From contig OY970226.1 of the NCBI GenBank assembly GCA_963714065.1, positions 186,001-250,000 on the forward strand: a stretch of 64,000 bases of DNA, given 5' to 3'. Numbering within the stretch: position 1 is the stretch's first letter; the number at the start of each line of letters is the position of its first letter. Positions 24,070 through 33,073 of the stretch are shown in pieces. Origin of the DNA: JAZKID01 sp963714065. GTDB lineage: Bacteria > Pseudomonadota > Alphaproteobacteria > Rhizobiales > UBA4765. The notes below the pieces were generated by a model. That model did no database searches and was not told the origin of the DNA. It worked only from the letters and a program-made list of their open reading frames with translations. Made by a program: the position numbers and the translations under genes.

Positions 24070-26425
24070 AATCTTCCTTCATGACCGGGAAGCCGAAGTC
24101 GAAGCGGATGGGGCCAAGCGGCGAGCCTTGCCAGATGACGGAGAGACCGACAGAAGCGCGGATGGAGGAATCGTCGAAATAATTACAGCCGACCACCGGG
24201 ATCGCAGCCCCGCTTGCGCATTGTGTGAGGCCCGTGCCCGTGAGGTCGCCGACATTGAACAGCGTGCCCGCATCGGCGAATAATGCGCCTTTCAGGGCGA
24301 GATCCTCCGGCACATATGGAACCGGGAATTGCAATTCGGCACTGGCGCCGACATAGGTCGTGCCGCCCAGCGCATCCTGGCGCGTGCCCGGCGTCATGTC
24401 GCGCGGACCGATTCCGGACGGCGCAAAGCCGCGAATAAATTCGCCGCCCTTGAAGAAGCTGTCGACGAGACGGACATCGGTGGTTTCAAGCGAGCTGATA
24501 TTGCCGCCCTGCACACGCAGCATGCCGATCATATCGCCGAAAATCGGATAATAGCCACGCGCCTCGGCCGTGGAACGGATGAAATCGGCATTAGGAACGC
24601 CGGCGCCATGCGTGCCGCTGACGGTCGCGACATCGACATTCGCCTGCAAAATGTAACCCTCTGTCGGATTACGTGCATTGTCGAGACGGTTGTAAATCAG
24701 CGTACCGCCCGTCATCGCCGTGAACGAATTGCCTTGCGCCTGGATGATGGCCGTCGAAGCTTCGCCGTTTGCCAGGTTGGCATCCTGATATTCGGCAGGA
24801 ACGGTAATATTCTGCTCGTAACCGTTGATGCGCCATTGCGCCGTCAGGTCGTCCGTTATCGTGATGCCGAGCCGCGTGCCGCCGCCATAAACTTCCTGTT
24901 CGAAAGATGAATTCTTGTTGGATGTGGTGCTGCGGTAATAGGCATCGAAGCCGAGCGCGAGGCGGCGATCGAGGAAATAGGGTTCGGTGAACGAGAATTC
25001 GGCCTTCCTGCGGCGCGAACCATAGCCGAGCGTTGCCTTCACGAACTGGCCGCGGCCGAGGAAATTGCGCTCGGAAATGCCGACTTCGCCGATCAGGCCG
25101 TCATTCGTCGCGTAACCGGCGCTGAAGGACAGATCGCCGGTGGACTGCTCTTCCACATCGACATTCATAACGACGCGGTCGGGAGCCGAACCGGGCTCCT
25201 TGGTGATGGCGACCTTCTTGAAATAGCCAAGCTTGTTGAGACGCTTTTCGGCGCGCGATGCCAGCACGCGGTTAAAGGCGTCGCCCTCGCCGATATCGAT
25301 TTCGCGGCGGATGACGCGATCCTGCGTGCGGGTGTTGTTGTTGACATTGATGCGTTCGACATAAAGGCGCGGGCCTTCCTCGATCACATAGGTGACGTTA
25401 ATAAGATTGTTTGCCGCGTCGCGGTCGCCACGCGGACGAACTTGCGAAAACGGATAGCCGCGCTTGGCAATCTCCATGCCGACATTTTCGAGCGACTTGT
25501 CGACCAGCTCGGCATTGTAGACATCGCCCGACGAGGTTTTGAGCTCGCCGCGATAATCGGCGGCATTGATCGAGGCAATGTTCGATTCGATATCAACCGT
25601 ACCGAAACGGTATTGCGGGCCTTCCTCGAGCGTAAAGGTAATGAAAAAGGCGTTCTTGCTCTGGTCGTAATCGGCAACGGCCGAGACGACACGAAAATCG
25701 ACATAGCCGTTCTTCAGATAATAGCGGCGCAGCAGTTCTTGATCGACCGCGAGACGGTCCGGATCGTAGATGTCGCTCGACTTGAGGAAAGACAGCCAGT
25801 TGGATTCGGTCGTGGTGATAATATCGCGCAGGCGGAAATCCGAAAAAGCCTGATTGCCGATGAAACTGATTTTCTCGACCTTGGTTTTATCGCCTTCGTG
25901 AATTTCGAAAACCAGGTTCACGCGATTGTTGCCGAGGTCGATGATCTTCGGCTCAACGCGCACGTCATAACGGCCCTGGCGGCGGTAAACGTCGATAATG
26001 CGCTGCACGTCGGCCTCGACCTTGCGCTGCGTATAGGTGCCGTGCGACTGGCTTTGCGTTTCTTTCAGCAGATCGCTGTTTTCGATTTTCTTGTTACCCT
26101 CGAACGCGACGCGCTCGATAAGGGGATTTTCGACGACGGTGACGACGACAGTGCTGCCGCTGGGCTCGATATCCACGTCGGAGAACAAGCCGGTGGAGAA
26201 CAGCGCTTTCAGCGACTCGTCCTTTTTCCCGGCGCTATAAGTTTGTCCCGGACGCATATTGACATAGGAGCGGATCGTTTCAGCCTCGACACGCTGATTG
26301 CCTTTCACGACCACCTGGCTGATGGTCTGCGCGTGAGCCGGCAGAACGGGTGCAAAAAAGGCAGCGGCCAAAGCCAAAGCTGCCCATGTCCATCGCCGCC
26401 GTTGCGGAATGCTCGAAACTGTCAT
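24023..26425 (-). CDS. bamA: Outer membrane protein assembly factor BamA
   Basis: Essential core of the BAM complex that inserts beta-barrel proteins into the outer membrane. About 800 residues from the ATG at 26425. There is a signal peptide ending near AHAQ, then five POTRA domains over about residues 33-430 (first one ISQVVVKGNQRVEAETIRSY). The C-terminal Omp85 barrel has the typical FIRGFAPSGIGPRDM region and PIRFDFGFPV, the strand-16 pattern. It ends in Phe as the barrel signal requires. Followed by lpxD with overlap; preceded by rseP. Confidence 0.95.
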   Translation of the reverse strand: MTVSSIPQRRRWTWAALALAAAFFAPVLPAHAQTISQVVVKGNQRVEAETIRSYVNMRPGQTYSAGKKDESLKALFSTGLFSDVDIEPSGSTVVVTVVENPLIERVAFEGNKKIENSDLLKETQSQSHGTYTQRKVEADVQRIIDVYRRQGRYDVRVEPKIIDLGNNRVNLVFEIHEGDKTKVEKISFIGNQAFSDFRLRDIITTTESNWLSFLKSSDIYDPDRLAVDQELLRRYYLKNGYVDFRVVSAVADYDQSKNAFFITFTLEEGPQYRFGTVDIESNIASINAADYRGELKTSSGDVYNAELVDKSLENVGMEIAKRGYPFSQVRPRGDRDAANNLINVTYVIEEGPRLYVERINVNNNTRTQDRVIRREIDIGEGDAFNRVLASRAEKRLNKLGYFKKVAITKEPGSAPDRVVMNVDVEEQSTGDLSFSAGYATNDGLIGEVGISERNFLGRGQFVKATLGYGSRRRKAEFSFTEPYFLDRRLALGFDAYYRSTTSNKNSSFEQEVYGGGTRLGITITDDLTAQWRINGYEQNITVPAEYQDANLANGEASTAIIQAQGNSFTAMTGGTLIYNRLDNARNPTEGYILQANVDVATVSGTHGAGVPNADFIRSTAEARGYYPIFGDMIGMLRVQGGNISSLETTDVRLVDSFFKGGEFIRGFAPSGIGPRDMTPGTRQDALGGTTYVGASAELQFPVPYVPEDLALKGALFADAGTLFNVGDLTGTGLTQCASGAAIPVVGCNYFDDSSIRASVGLSVIWQGSPLGPIRFDFGFPVMKEDYDDTQVFRFSGGTSF

Positions 26426-26508
26426 TCGTCCAATCCAGAAATACATTAGCCGACGGGGGATCGCCGGATATTCTTAACCCTAATGATTCAGGCTAAGAAA
26501 GCCGTTTC

Positions 26509-26536
26509 GTTCTACATGGTTAAAACAAAGTTGCAA
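26509..26536 (-). promoter_or_regulatory. Candidate promoter upstream of bamA
   Basis: On the minus strand TTGCAA (26536-26531) and TAGAAC (26514-26509) are 16 bases apart, in the 161-base gap between rseP and bamA. The match is moderate. Confidence 0.3.
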
Positions 26537-26586
26537 ACCCATTTTTATGCCGCCCTAACAAAAGGTTGGGATAGTTTTCGCTATTC

Positions 26587-27741
26587 TTACAGGCCTACAA
26601 GGCGGCTGACATCGTTCCAGGTGGCCAGAACCATCAGCATCAAAACCAATGCAAGACCAATGCGAAAGCCGATTTCCTGCACTTTTTCGTTTAGAGGACG
26701 GCGTAAAACGGCTTCTATCGCATAAAAAACCAGATGTCCGCCATCCAGCATGGGAATGGGGAATAGGTTCAAGAGGCCAATCGAAACCGACAGAATGGCC
26801 ATCAGCGTCATGAGAGCCAATGGTCCCGCATCGGCCGCCTGCCCGGAAGCCTGCGCAATGCGAATGGGTCCGCCCAGTTCCTTTACGGGCGCCTGACCCG
26901 CGAAAAGATCGCCGATAAGATACACGGTCCGTTCGATAATGAACCAGGTTTCGCTTGCGGCCATGGCGACAGCCGCAGGAGGGCTGAAATGCTCGAATTT
27001 GACCTGCCCGCCCTCGCCGCCTCCGGACGATTGCAGACCGATGCGCCAAACCGGCTGCTTGCCGCCGAACTTGTCATCCTCGACGCTCTGACGCGGCGTC
27101 ACCTGCAGATCGAGCGTTTTTTCCGCGCGCTCGACCTTGATGTTCAGCGGACGGCCATCCGACAGCGCAATCGAACGCTGCAAATCGAAAAATGTACGCA
27201 CATCGCTGCCGTCTATGCTCAGAATTAAATCGCCAACTTTAAATCCGGCCGTTTCGGCCGGGCTGCCCTGCAAAACCTCGCCGACGCGCGGCTCGATATA
27301 AGGCTTGCCGACTACCATGAACAACGAAGCGAAAATCAGAATCGTGAGCAGAAAATTCGCAACAGGCCCGGCGAGAACGATCAGTGCGCGTTGACCGACC
27401 GGTTTCAGATGAAAAAGCTGCGCTCTTGTCGCATCGTCATATTGTTCGAGTTTTTTCAACGCTTCCGGTTTGCTGGAAAGCGTTTCGTCGCCGAGAAATT
27501 TTACGTAGCCGCCGAGAGGTATCGCAGATATGCGCCAACGCGTGCCGCGCCTGTCGTTCCTGCCGTAAAGTTCGGGCCCGAAGCCGATGGAGAACGCTTC
27601 GATCTTCACGCCGAAAAATCGCGCAACGAGAAAATGTCCGAGCTCATGAAAAAAAACGACGACGGTGAGAACGATCAGGAACGGCACGAGATAACTCAAC
27701 GTTCCATGACCGAATGAGAAAAGCGAAGAAATAAGATCCAT
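26587..27741 (-). CDS. rseP: RIP metalloprotease RseP
   Basis: Site-2 intramembrane zinc protease that cleaves anti-sigma factors and cleared signal peptides. The 384-residue protein has the zinc site HELGH at residues 32-36 in the first helix, and one PDZ domain at about 110-200 (GSPAETAGFKVGDLILSIDG). The third zinc ligand region is MLDGGHLVFYAIE near residue 325, and the last helix is at the C-terminus. Its start lies 6 bases after the dxr stop; bamA follows after 161 bases, probably with its own promoter as well. Confidence 0.95.
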   Translation of the reverse strand: MDLISSLFSFGHGTLSYLVPFLIVLTVVVFFHELGHFLVARFFGVKIEAFSIGFGPELYGRNDRRGTRWRISAIPLGGYVKFLGDETLSSKPEALKKLEQYDDATRAQLFHLKPVGQRALIVLAGPVANFLLTILIFASLFMVVGKPYIEPRVGEVLQGSPAETAGFKVGDLILSIDGSDVRTFFDLQRSIALSDGRPLNIKVERAEKTLDLQVTPRQSVEDDKFGGKQPVWRIGLQSSGGGEGGQVKFEHFSPPAAVAMAASETWFIIERTVYLIGDLFAGQAPVKELGGPIRIAQASGQAADAGPLALMTLMAILSVSIGLLNLFPIPMLDGGHLVFYAIEAVLRRPLNEKVQEIGFRIGLALVLMLMVLATWNDVSRLVGL

Positions 27742-27747
27742 TCCTGT

Positions 27748-28944
27748 TCAGGCCCTGATGCGCGCGGGCTTCGCATGCCGTTGCGGCAAAAGCGAGGCGG
27801 CAAGCCGACGCGATTCCTTTTCTACCAATAACACATCGTCGAGTGATGTGAAATTTTTGCCCCCGCCCAACGAATGCGATTTTTCCATTGTAGATTCAAT
27901 GAGTTGCGATATGCCGTAAAAAGAAAGCCGATTATGCAGGAATGCTTCGACGGCAATTTCGTTCGCAGCACCGAGCACGCACGGCATGGCGCCGCCTGCC
28001 CCCATCGCCTCGCGCGCAAGACGCAGGCAGGGGAATTTTTCTTCGTCCGGCTTTTCGAAAGTAAGCGCGCCGAGCGAAGCAAGATCGAGCGCGGCAACAC
28101 CGCTTTCCATTCTGTTTGGCCAATGCAGGCAATTCGAAATTGCGACACGCATGTCGGGCACGGCCATTTGCGCAAGCGTCGATCCATCCGCAAAAGCGAT
28201 CAGCGCATGCACGACCGATTGTGGATGCACGAGAATATCCATTTGCGCAGGCACGAGAGAAAAAATATGCTGCGCCTCGATCAGCTCCAGCCCTTTGTTC
28301 ATCATGGTTGCACAATCGATGCTGATCTTGCTGCCCATATTCCATACGGGATGCTTGAGCGCGGCCTCGGGCGTCACATCCGCGATTTTTTCGGCCGGCC
28401 AGTCGCGGAAAGGTCCACCCGACGCCGTGAGCGTGACCTGCTTCAGCGCATTTTTTTCGTGCCCCTGCAAAAGCTGAAATAGGGCATTATGCTCTGAATC
28501 GATCGGCAGCAGGCGGGTGTTCGATGCCCGGATCGTATCCATCAATAGCGGACCGGCACAAACGACGCTCTCCTTGTTCGCAAGCGCAAGAGCGCAGCCC
28601 GTTTTCGCCGCTGCGAATGTAGCGCGCAAGGCGGCCGTTCCCGAAATCGCCATGATGACGAGATCGACAGGCTCTTGCGCAGCTTCAACCAGTGCACTCT
28701 CGCCCGCGGCGTGAAGGATGGTTGTGCCTTCGAGCGCATCGCGCAGGGTAGCATAAGCGTTTTCGTCCGCGACAACGGCACGCTTTGCCGCAAGGCGGCG
28801 TGCGATTTTGGCAAGCTCATGTGCCTTGCCGTTTGCGCTGACCGTGACGATCTCGAAGAGGTTTTTGTGCCGCTCCAGAAGATCGATCGCACTCGCGCCG
28901 ATGGATCCTGTGGCGCCGAACAGGCTGACGCGACGTTTTACCAC
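27748..28944 (-). CDS. dxr: 1-deoxy-D-xylulose 5-phosphate reductoisomerase
   Basis: Converts DXP to MEP, the committed step of the non-mevalonate isoprenoid pathway. I place the start at a GTG at 28944, which follows GGAGG and overlaps the cdsA stop region by 7 bases; the much longer upstream frame is a shadow of cdsA. The 398-residue protein has SLFGATGSIGASAIDLL for NADPH binding and ANKESVVCAGPLL. The metal and substrate site is PIDSEHNALFQLL, with TASGGPFRDW in the flexible lid. The gene order uppS-cdsA-dxr-rseP-bamA is standard. Confidence 0.95.
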   Translation of the reverse strand: MVKRRVSLFGATGSIGASAIDLLERHKNLFEIVTVSANGKAHELAKIARRLAAKRAVVADENAYATLRDALEGTTILHAAGESALVEAAQEPVDLVIMAISGTAALRATFAAAKTGCALALANKESVVCAGPLLMDTIRASNTRLLPIDSEHNALFQLLQGHEKNALKQVTLTASGGPFRDWPAEKIADVTPEAALKHPVWNMGSKISIDCATMMNKGLELIEAQHIFSLVPAQMDILVHPQSVVHALIAFADGSTLAQMAVPDMRVAISNCLHWPNRMESGVAALDLASLGALTFEKPDEEKFPCLRLAREAMGAGGAMPCVLGAANEIAVEAFLHNRLSFYGISQLIESTMEKSHSLGGGKNFTSLDDVLLVEKESRRLAASLLPQRHAKPARIRA

Positions 28945-29807
28945 AACAAAAGTCCTCCCGCCGGTGCGGCAAGTCCGTTTTTCAACGCGCCGATGATGTA
29001 GGCGGCAAGGCTTGCGACGACGAGACTGTCGAGACGGTCGAGAAGGCCGCCATGACCGGGAATGAGGTTGCTCGAATCCTTTGCATTGAAGCGGCGCTTG
29101 ATCCAGGATTCGAACAGATCGCCGGCCTGCGCGGCCAGTGACAGCAGGATCGCGACCAGGATCAGCATGACCATATGGAAATCGCAGACGAGTGCAAACA
29201 CCGCGCCCACACAAGCGCCTGCGGCGAGTCCTGAGCAAAAACCCGCCCAGGTCTTTTTCGGACTGACGGCGGGCCACAATTTACGTCCGCCGATCATGAC
29301 GCCGCCGAGATAGGCAAAACTGTCTGTCGCCCAGACGATCAGGAGAACGTACAGCGTCGCCTCGAAGCCGCATTCCGGGCTCTGGCGCAACAGCAGCAGG
29401 CTTGTCAGAAAAGTGAGCGCATAAAGCAGGCCCAGCGCCTGCCAGGAATCCGTGCTGCGAAACAGGAAATGCGCAAACAGGATCACGCAGACATGGCAGA
29501 CCCAGAAAATTGCCGCAAATTCGTTCGCCTGCAACACCAGGAGAAAAGACGAGGTAACGATCAGCAACTGGCAAACCCGATATAAGAACGTATTCGTCTC
29601 GCCATGCGACAACGACGTCCATTCGAAAAACATGACGAATGCCAGAGCCATCGCGACAAGCACCCCGATCGTACCGCCCACCCATACGGTTGCAAGCGTG
29701 ACAGGCACGAGCGCTGCCGCCGACAGCAGACGCAGTTCCAGATTGCGGTTTTTCAGGAAGCCCGAAAATTTTATTTGTTTACGTGCCGGCAAGAGCAAGG
29801 CCTCCAT
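28938..29807 (-). CDS. cdsA: Phosphatidate cytidylyltransferase
   Basis: Makes CDP-diacylglycerol from phosphatidate and CTP, the precursor for membrane phospholipids. About 289 residues from the ATG at 29807, which overlaps uppS by 29 bases; two upstream in-frame ATGs have poorer spacing, so the start is uncertain. Six to eight membrane helices are visible. The family signature lies near the C-terminus: SPKKTWAGFCSGLAAG, then GDLFESWIKRRFNAKDSSN and IPGHGGLLDRLDSL. Confidence 0.93.
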   Translation of the reverse strand: MEALLLPARKQIKFSGFLKNRNLELRLLSAAALVPVTLATVWVGGTIGVLVAMALAFVMFFEWTSLSHGETNTFLYRVCQLLIVTSSFLLVLQANEFAAIFWVCHVCVILFAHFLFRSTDSWQALGLLYALTFLTSLLLLRQSPECGFEATLYVLLIVWATDSFAYLGGVMIGGRKLWPAVSPKKTWAGFCSGLAAGACVGAVFALVCDFHMVMLILVAILLSLAAQAGDLFESWIKRRFNAKDSSNLIPGHGGLLDRLDSLVVASLAAYIIGALKNGLAAPAGGLLLW

Positions 29808-30510
29808 AACGCCGCTCGCGACTGGCATATTCCTCGAGCGCCTGGCTAAACCATTTCCCATCGAAATCCGGCCATAACACGGGCAGGAAAATCAGCTCGG
29901 CATAAGCCGCTTGCCAGAGAAGGAAATTGGAGAGCCGCTGCTCACCCGAGGTGCGGATGATCAGGTCGGGGTCGGGAAAGGTGGCCGTGTCGAGATGCCG
30001 CGCAAAAAAATCGGCCGTGATTGCGGCTGGCTCGAATGCGCCACTTGCGACTTTTGCCGCAATCTTGCCGGCGGCGCGGGCGATTTCCTGTCGGCCGCCG
30101 TAATTGAGCGCGATGACGAGCTGCAAGCCCGTATTGTCTTTCGTCAGGTTTTTCGCTTCGTCGATGATCACGCGGATATCGTCGGAAAAATTATCCGTTT
30201 CGCCAATGATGTGCACGCGCACATTTTCCGCGTGCAGTTCGGCCAGATATTTCTGCACGAAAATTTTCATCAGCCCGAAGAGGTCCGAAATCTCGTCAGC
30301 GGGGCGATTCCAGTTCTCGGAAGAAAAGGCGTAAAGCGTCAGGTAGGAAATGCCGCGCTCTGCCGCAAAGCGGATGGCACCGCGCAAGGCTTCGATGCCG
30401 TTCTTGTGGCCGAAACTGCGCGGCATGCCGCGCTGCTTTGCCCATCTGCCGTTGCCGTCCATGATAATGCCGACATGGCGAGGCGGTGATTGCGTTTTTA
30501 TTTCACTCAT
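29779..30510 (-). CDS. uppS: Undecaprenyl diphosphate synthase
   Basis: Cis-prenyltransferase that builds the C55 carrier for peptidoglycan and O-antigen. The 243-residue protein has IIMDGNGRWAKQRG with the catalytic Asp18, GHKNG, LYAFSSENWNRP, NYGGRQEI, and DLIIRTSGEQRLSNFLLWQ near the C-terminus. Located between frr and cdsA as in most proteobacteria. A palindromic repeat fills the gap to frr. Confidence 0.97.
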   Translation of the reverse strand: MSEIKTQSPPRHVGIIMDGNGRWAKQRGMPRSFGHKNGIEALRGAIRFAAERGISYLTLYAFSSENWNRPADEISDLFGLMKIFVQKYLAELHAENVRVHIIGETDNFSDDIRVIIDEAKNLTKDNTGLQLVIALNYGGRQEIARAAGKIAAKVASGAFEPAAITADFFARHLDTATFPDPDLIIRTSGEQRLSNFLLWQAAYAELIFLPVLWPDFDGKWFSQALEEYASRERRYGGLALAGT

Positions 30511-30521
30511 ATCTTATATTC

Positions 30522-30610
30522 CGTCATCGCGAGCCGCCAAAGGCGGCGTGGCGATCCAGCTTTATTATTATAGCTGGATTGCTTCGTCGCTATCGCTCCT
30601 CGCAATGACG
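30522..30610. repeat. CGTCAT...ATGACG palindromic repeat, copy 2
   Basis: Starts CGTCATCGCGAG and ends CGCAATGACG, with an inner inverted pair GATCCAGC / GCTGGATT and GCGATAGCGACGAAGC on the minus strand. This subtype (ATTGCGAGGAGCGA...GCAATCCAG) is a repeat seen in many proteobacteria. It lies between frr and uppS, 12 bases from the uppS start. Confidence 0.75.
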
Positions 30611-30649
30611 ATGACAAAGCTAATTGAACAATCCCGCAAATCATCACTT

Positions 30650-31207
30650 TTATACTTGCGTGATTTCTTTTTCTTTAGCCGCAAGCATTTTGTCGATTTC
30701 GGTAATGGAGTCGTCGGTTGCTTTCTGAACGAGATCGGTCTGACGCGTGATTTCGTCCTCGCCCTTGCCTTCTTTCTCAAGCCTCTTCAGTAAATCGCGC
30801 GCGTCATGGCGCACATTGCGCACCGCTACACGCGCCTTTTCGGCATATTCGCGCGCGACCTTGGCAAGCTCCTGCCTGCGTTCGGCCGTCAGCGCCGGAA
30901 CGGAAATGCGCAGCAACTGGCCGTCGACGGATGGATTCAAGCCCAGATTGGCTTCGCGGATCGCCTTATCCACGGCGGGCACCAGCCCCTTGTCCCACAC
31001 CTGCACGGTGATGGAGCGCGGCTCCGGAACGGAAATGCTGCCGACCTCGCGCAGATGCATCTTGCTGCCATAGGCATCGACCACGATGGGATCGAGAAGA
31101 TTGGCGGAGGCGCGGCCCGTGCGCAGGCCGCCAAGATCGCTCTTCAGCGCGGCGATGCTCGCCTGCATGCGGCGTTTGATTTCATCGAGATTATAGCTTC
31201 CTGTCAT
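30650..31207 (-). CDS. frr: Ribosome recycling factor
   Basis: Works with EF-G to split the post-termination ribosome. The 185-residue length is exact for the family. The segments LRTGRASANLLDPIVVDAYG, SISVPEPRSITVQVWDKG, NLGLNPSVDGQLLRISVPALTAERR and the C-terminal DEITRQTDLVQKATDDSI are diagnostic. The start follows AGAGGT. It lies 15 bases after pyrH in the translation block. Confidence 0.97.
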   Translation of the reverse strand: MTGSYNLDEIKRRMQASIAALKSDLGGLRTGRASANLLDPIVVDAYGSKMHLREVGSISVPEPRSITVQVWDKGLVPAVDKAIREANLGLNPSVDGQLLRISVPALTAERRQELAKVAREYAEKARVAVRNVRHDARDLLKRLEKEGKGEDEITRQTDLVQKATDDSITEIDKMLAAKEKEITQV

Positions 31208-31222
31208 GATATACCTCTTGAA

Positions 31223-31948
31223 TTATGCAGCCGACAGTTCCGGCGTGACGAGCGTGAAACGCCCGCGGCGCTGGCAGACTTCGGCAATCGCCTTGTTCTC
31301 GTGAATAGAGAAAACGACGATAGGCAGACCGTTTTCGCGCGCAAGCGCGAAGGCCGCCGTATCCATAACTTTCAGGCGGCGCTGCAGCGCCTCTTCCGCC
31401 GTGATCTTATCGAAGCGCGTGGCCTTCGGGTCCTGCTTCGGATCTGCCGAATAGACGCCATCGACATTCGTCGCCTTCAGAATGACGTCGCAATCCGTTT
31501 CGGCGGCGCGCAGCACGGCCGTGGTGTCCGTCGTGAAAAAAGGATTGCCGGTGCCGCCGACCATGATGACGATGCGGCCGTTTTCCAGATGATGCACGGC
31601 TTTCTGCCGCGCGTAATCCTCACACATTGTCGGCACGGGAATGGCGGAGAGCACACGCGTCTCGACGCCGAGGGTGGTGAGCGCGCCCTGAAGTGCCAGA
31701 CCGTTCATCACAGTGCCCAGCATGCCCATATGGTCGCCGGTGACGCGGTCGATGCCCTGCTCGGCGATTTTGACGCCACGCACCAGATTGCCGCCGCCGA
31801 CGACGACGCCGATCTCGGCGCCTGCTTTCTGTGCGCTAGCCAGATCCTGCGCGATGCGGGCCAATGTTTCCGGATCAAACCCGAAGGCCTTTTGCCCCAT
31901 CAGGGCCTCGCCCGATACTTTCACCAAAACGCGCCGCCATGCGGTCAT
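31223..31948 (-). CDS. pyrH: UMP kinase
   Basis: Phosphorylates UMP to UDP in pyrimidine synthesis; hexameric, GTP-activated and UTP-inhibited in characterised members. The 241-residue protein shows LVKVSGEALMG, GVVVGGGNLVRG, GDHMGMLGTVMN, GGTGNPFFTTDTTAVLRA and KATNVDGVYSADP. Position between tsf and frr is the conserved bacterial arrangement. Confidence 0.97.
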   Translation of the reverse strand: MTAWRRVLVKVSGEALMGQKAFGFDPETLARIAQDLASAQKAGAEIGVVVGGGNLVRGVKIAEQGIDRVTGDHMGMLGTVMNGLALQGALTTLGVETRVLSAIPVPTMCEDYARQKAVHHLENGRIVIMVGGTGNPFFTTDTTAVLRAAETDCDVILKATNVDGVYSADPKQDPKATRFDKITAEEALQRRLKVMDTAAFALARENGLPIVVFSIHENKAIAEVCQRRGRFTLVTPELSAA

Positions 31949-31973
31949 GAATTTCCCCTTTAAAACCCCAACC

Positions 31974-32032
31974 CGTCATGCCCGCGCAGGCGGGCATCTT
32001 TTTACGAGATCCCCGCCTGCGCGGGGATGACG
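31974..32032. repeat. CGTCAT...ATGACG palindromic repeat, copy 3
   Basis: CGTCATGCCCGCGCAGGCGGGCAT forms a hairpin, and the mirrored half ATCCCCGCCTGCGCGGGGATGACG forms a second. It lies in the pyrH-tsf gap, 26 bases upstream of the pyrH start codon. Confidence 0.78.
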
Positions 32033-32081
32033 GCTAAGTCCTTGGCCTTCGGCTCAGGATGACCCGCAAGTCTTGATACGA

Positions 32082-32104
32082 AAAAGCGGCTCTTGCAAGC
32101 CGCC
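32082..32104 (-). terminator. Terminator-like hairpin after tsf
   Basis: Minus strand GCGGCT-TGCAAG-AGCCGC followed by TTTTT, 30 bases after the tsf stop. It could partly separate rpsB-tsf expression from pyrH onward. Confidence 0.6.
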
Positions 32105-32133
32105 CTTTATTTTTATTCCAAGGCCTTTGTATA

Positions 32134-33060
32134 TCAAGCCGTTTTCGCCATCCCTGCCACTTCGGCGGCGAAATCGCTTTCCTGTTTTTCCACGCCCTCG
32201 CCGAGCGCAAAGCGCAAGAAACCCGCCAGCGTGACTGGACCGCCGAGCTTGCTCTCGTTCTCTTTCAGAACCTGGGCAATGCTCTTGGAAGGATCGAGCA
32301 CGAAGGCCTGCTCGAGCAGGCAGACTTCCTTGTAATAAGTTTTCAGACCTAAATCGACAATCTTCTCGATCACATTCGCGGGCTTACCGGACTGCTGCGC
32401 CTTGTCGGCCAACACGGCCTTCTCGCGCTCGACGATATCTTTCGGCAGACCTTGCGCATCGGCAGCCAATGGGTTCGAGGCCGCGACATGCATGGCGATC
32501 TGGCGCGCAAGAGCTGCGACTTCAGCCTCGGGACCGGAAGAGTTCAGCGCGACCAGCGTGCCGATCTTGCCCAGACCTTCGGTGACGGAATTATGCACAT
32601 AGGCCGCAACAGCACCCTGCGGCACATTCAAAATGCCAGTACGGCGTAATGTCATGTTCTCGCCGATGGTTGCGATGGCAGATGAAATGGCATCCGACAC
32701 CTTAGCGCCGCCGGGATAGGTCGCGTTCTTGATCGCCTCGACATCGCCGCCGGTTTTCAACGCCACCTGCGCGATGTTTTTCACGAGTTGCTGGAACTGC
32801 TCGTTGCGCGCGACGAAATCCGTTTCGGAATTCACTTCCACCACCACGCCGCTCTTGCCGGAAATGGCAACGCCTACCAGACCTTCGGCCGCAACGCGGC
32901 CGGATTTCTTCGCGGCCTTGGAAAGGCCTTTCTTGCGCAGCCAGTCGATCGCAGCTTCCACATCGCCGTTGTTTTCGGTGAGTGCTGATTTACAATCCAT
33001 CATGCCCGCGCCGGATTTTTCGCGCAGTTCTTTTACCAGTGCGGCTGTAATCTCTGCCAT
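32134..33060 (-). CDS. tsf: Elongation factor Ts
   Basis: Nucleotide exchange factor for EF-Tu. The ATG at 33060 (MAEITAALVKEL) is chosen; the longer frame reads into the gap after rpsB. The 308-residue protein has the N-terminal UBA-like domain with REKSGAGMMDCKSAL, and VVVEVNSETDFVARNEQF, the TDFV contact with EF-Tu. Two core domains follow and the tail is short. Follows rpsB by 13 bases. Confidence 0.97.
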   Translation of the reverse strand: MAEITAALVKELREKSGAGMMDCKSALTENNGDVEAAIDWLRKKGLSKAAKKSGRVAAEGLVGVAISGKSGVVVEVNSETDFVARNEQFQQLVKNIAQVALKTGGDVEAIKNATYPGGAKVSDAISSAIATIGENMTLRRTGILNVPQGAVAAYVHNSVTEGLGKIGTLVALNSSGPEAEVAALARQIAMHVAASNPLAADAQGLPKDIVEREKAVLADKAQQSGKPANVIEKIVDLGLKTYYKEVCLLEQAFVLDPSKSIAQVLKENESKLGGPVTLAGFLRFALGEGVEKQESDFAAEVAGMAKTA

Positions 33061-33073
33061 TTTTCCAATCCTT

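Noticed and set aside
28945..29277. N-terminal extension of Dxr
   Set aside because: Arg-rich shadow of cdsA. A GTG at 28944 with GGAGG upstream gives the normal Dxr N-terminus.
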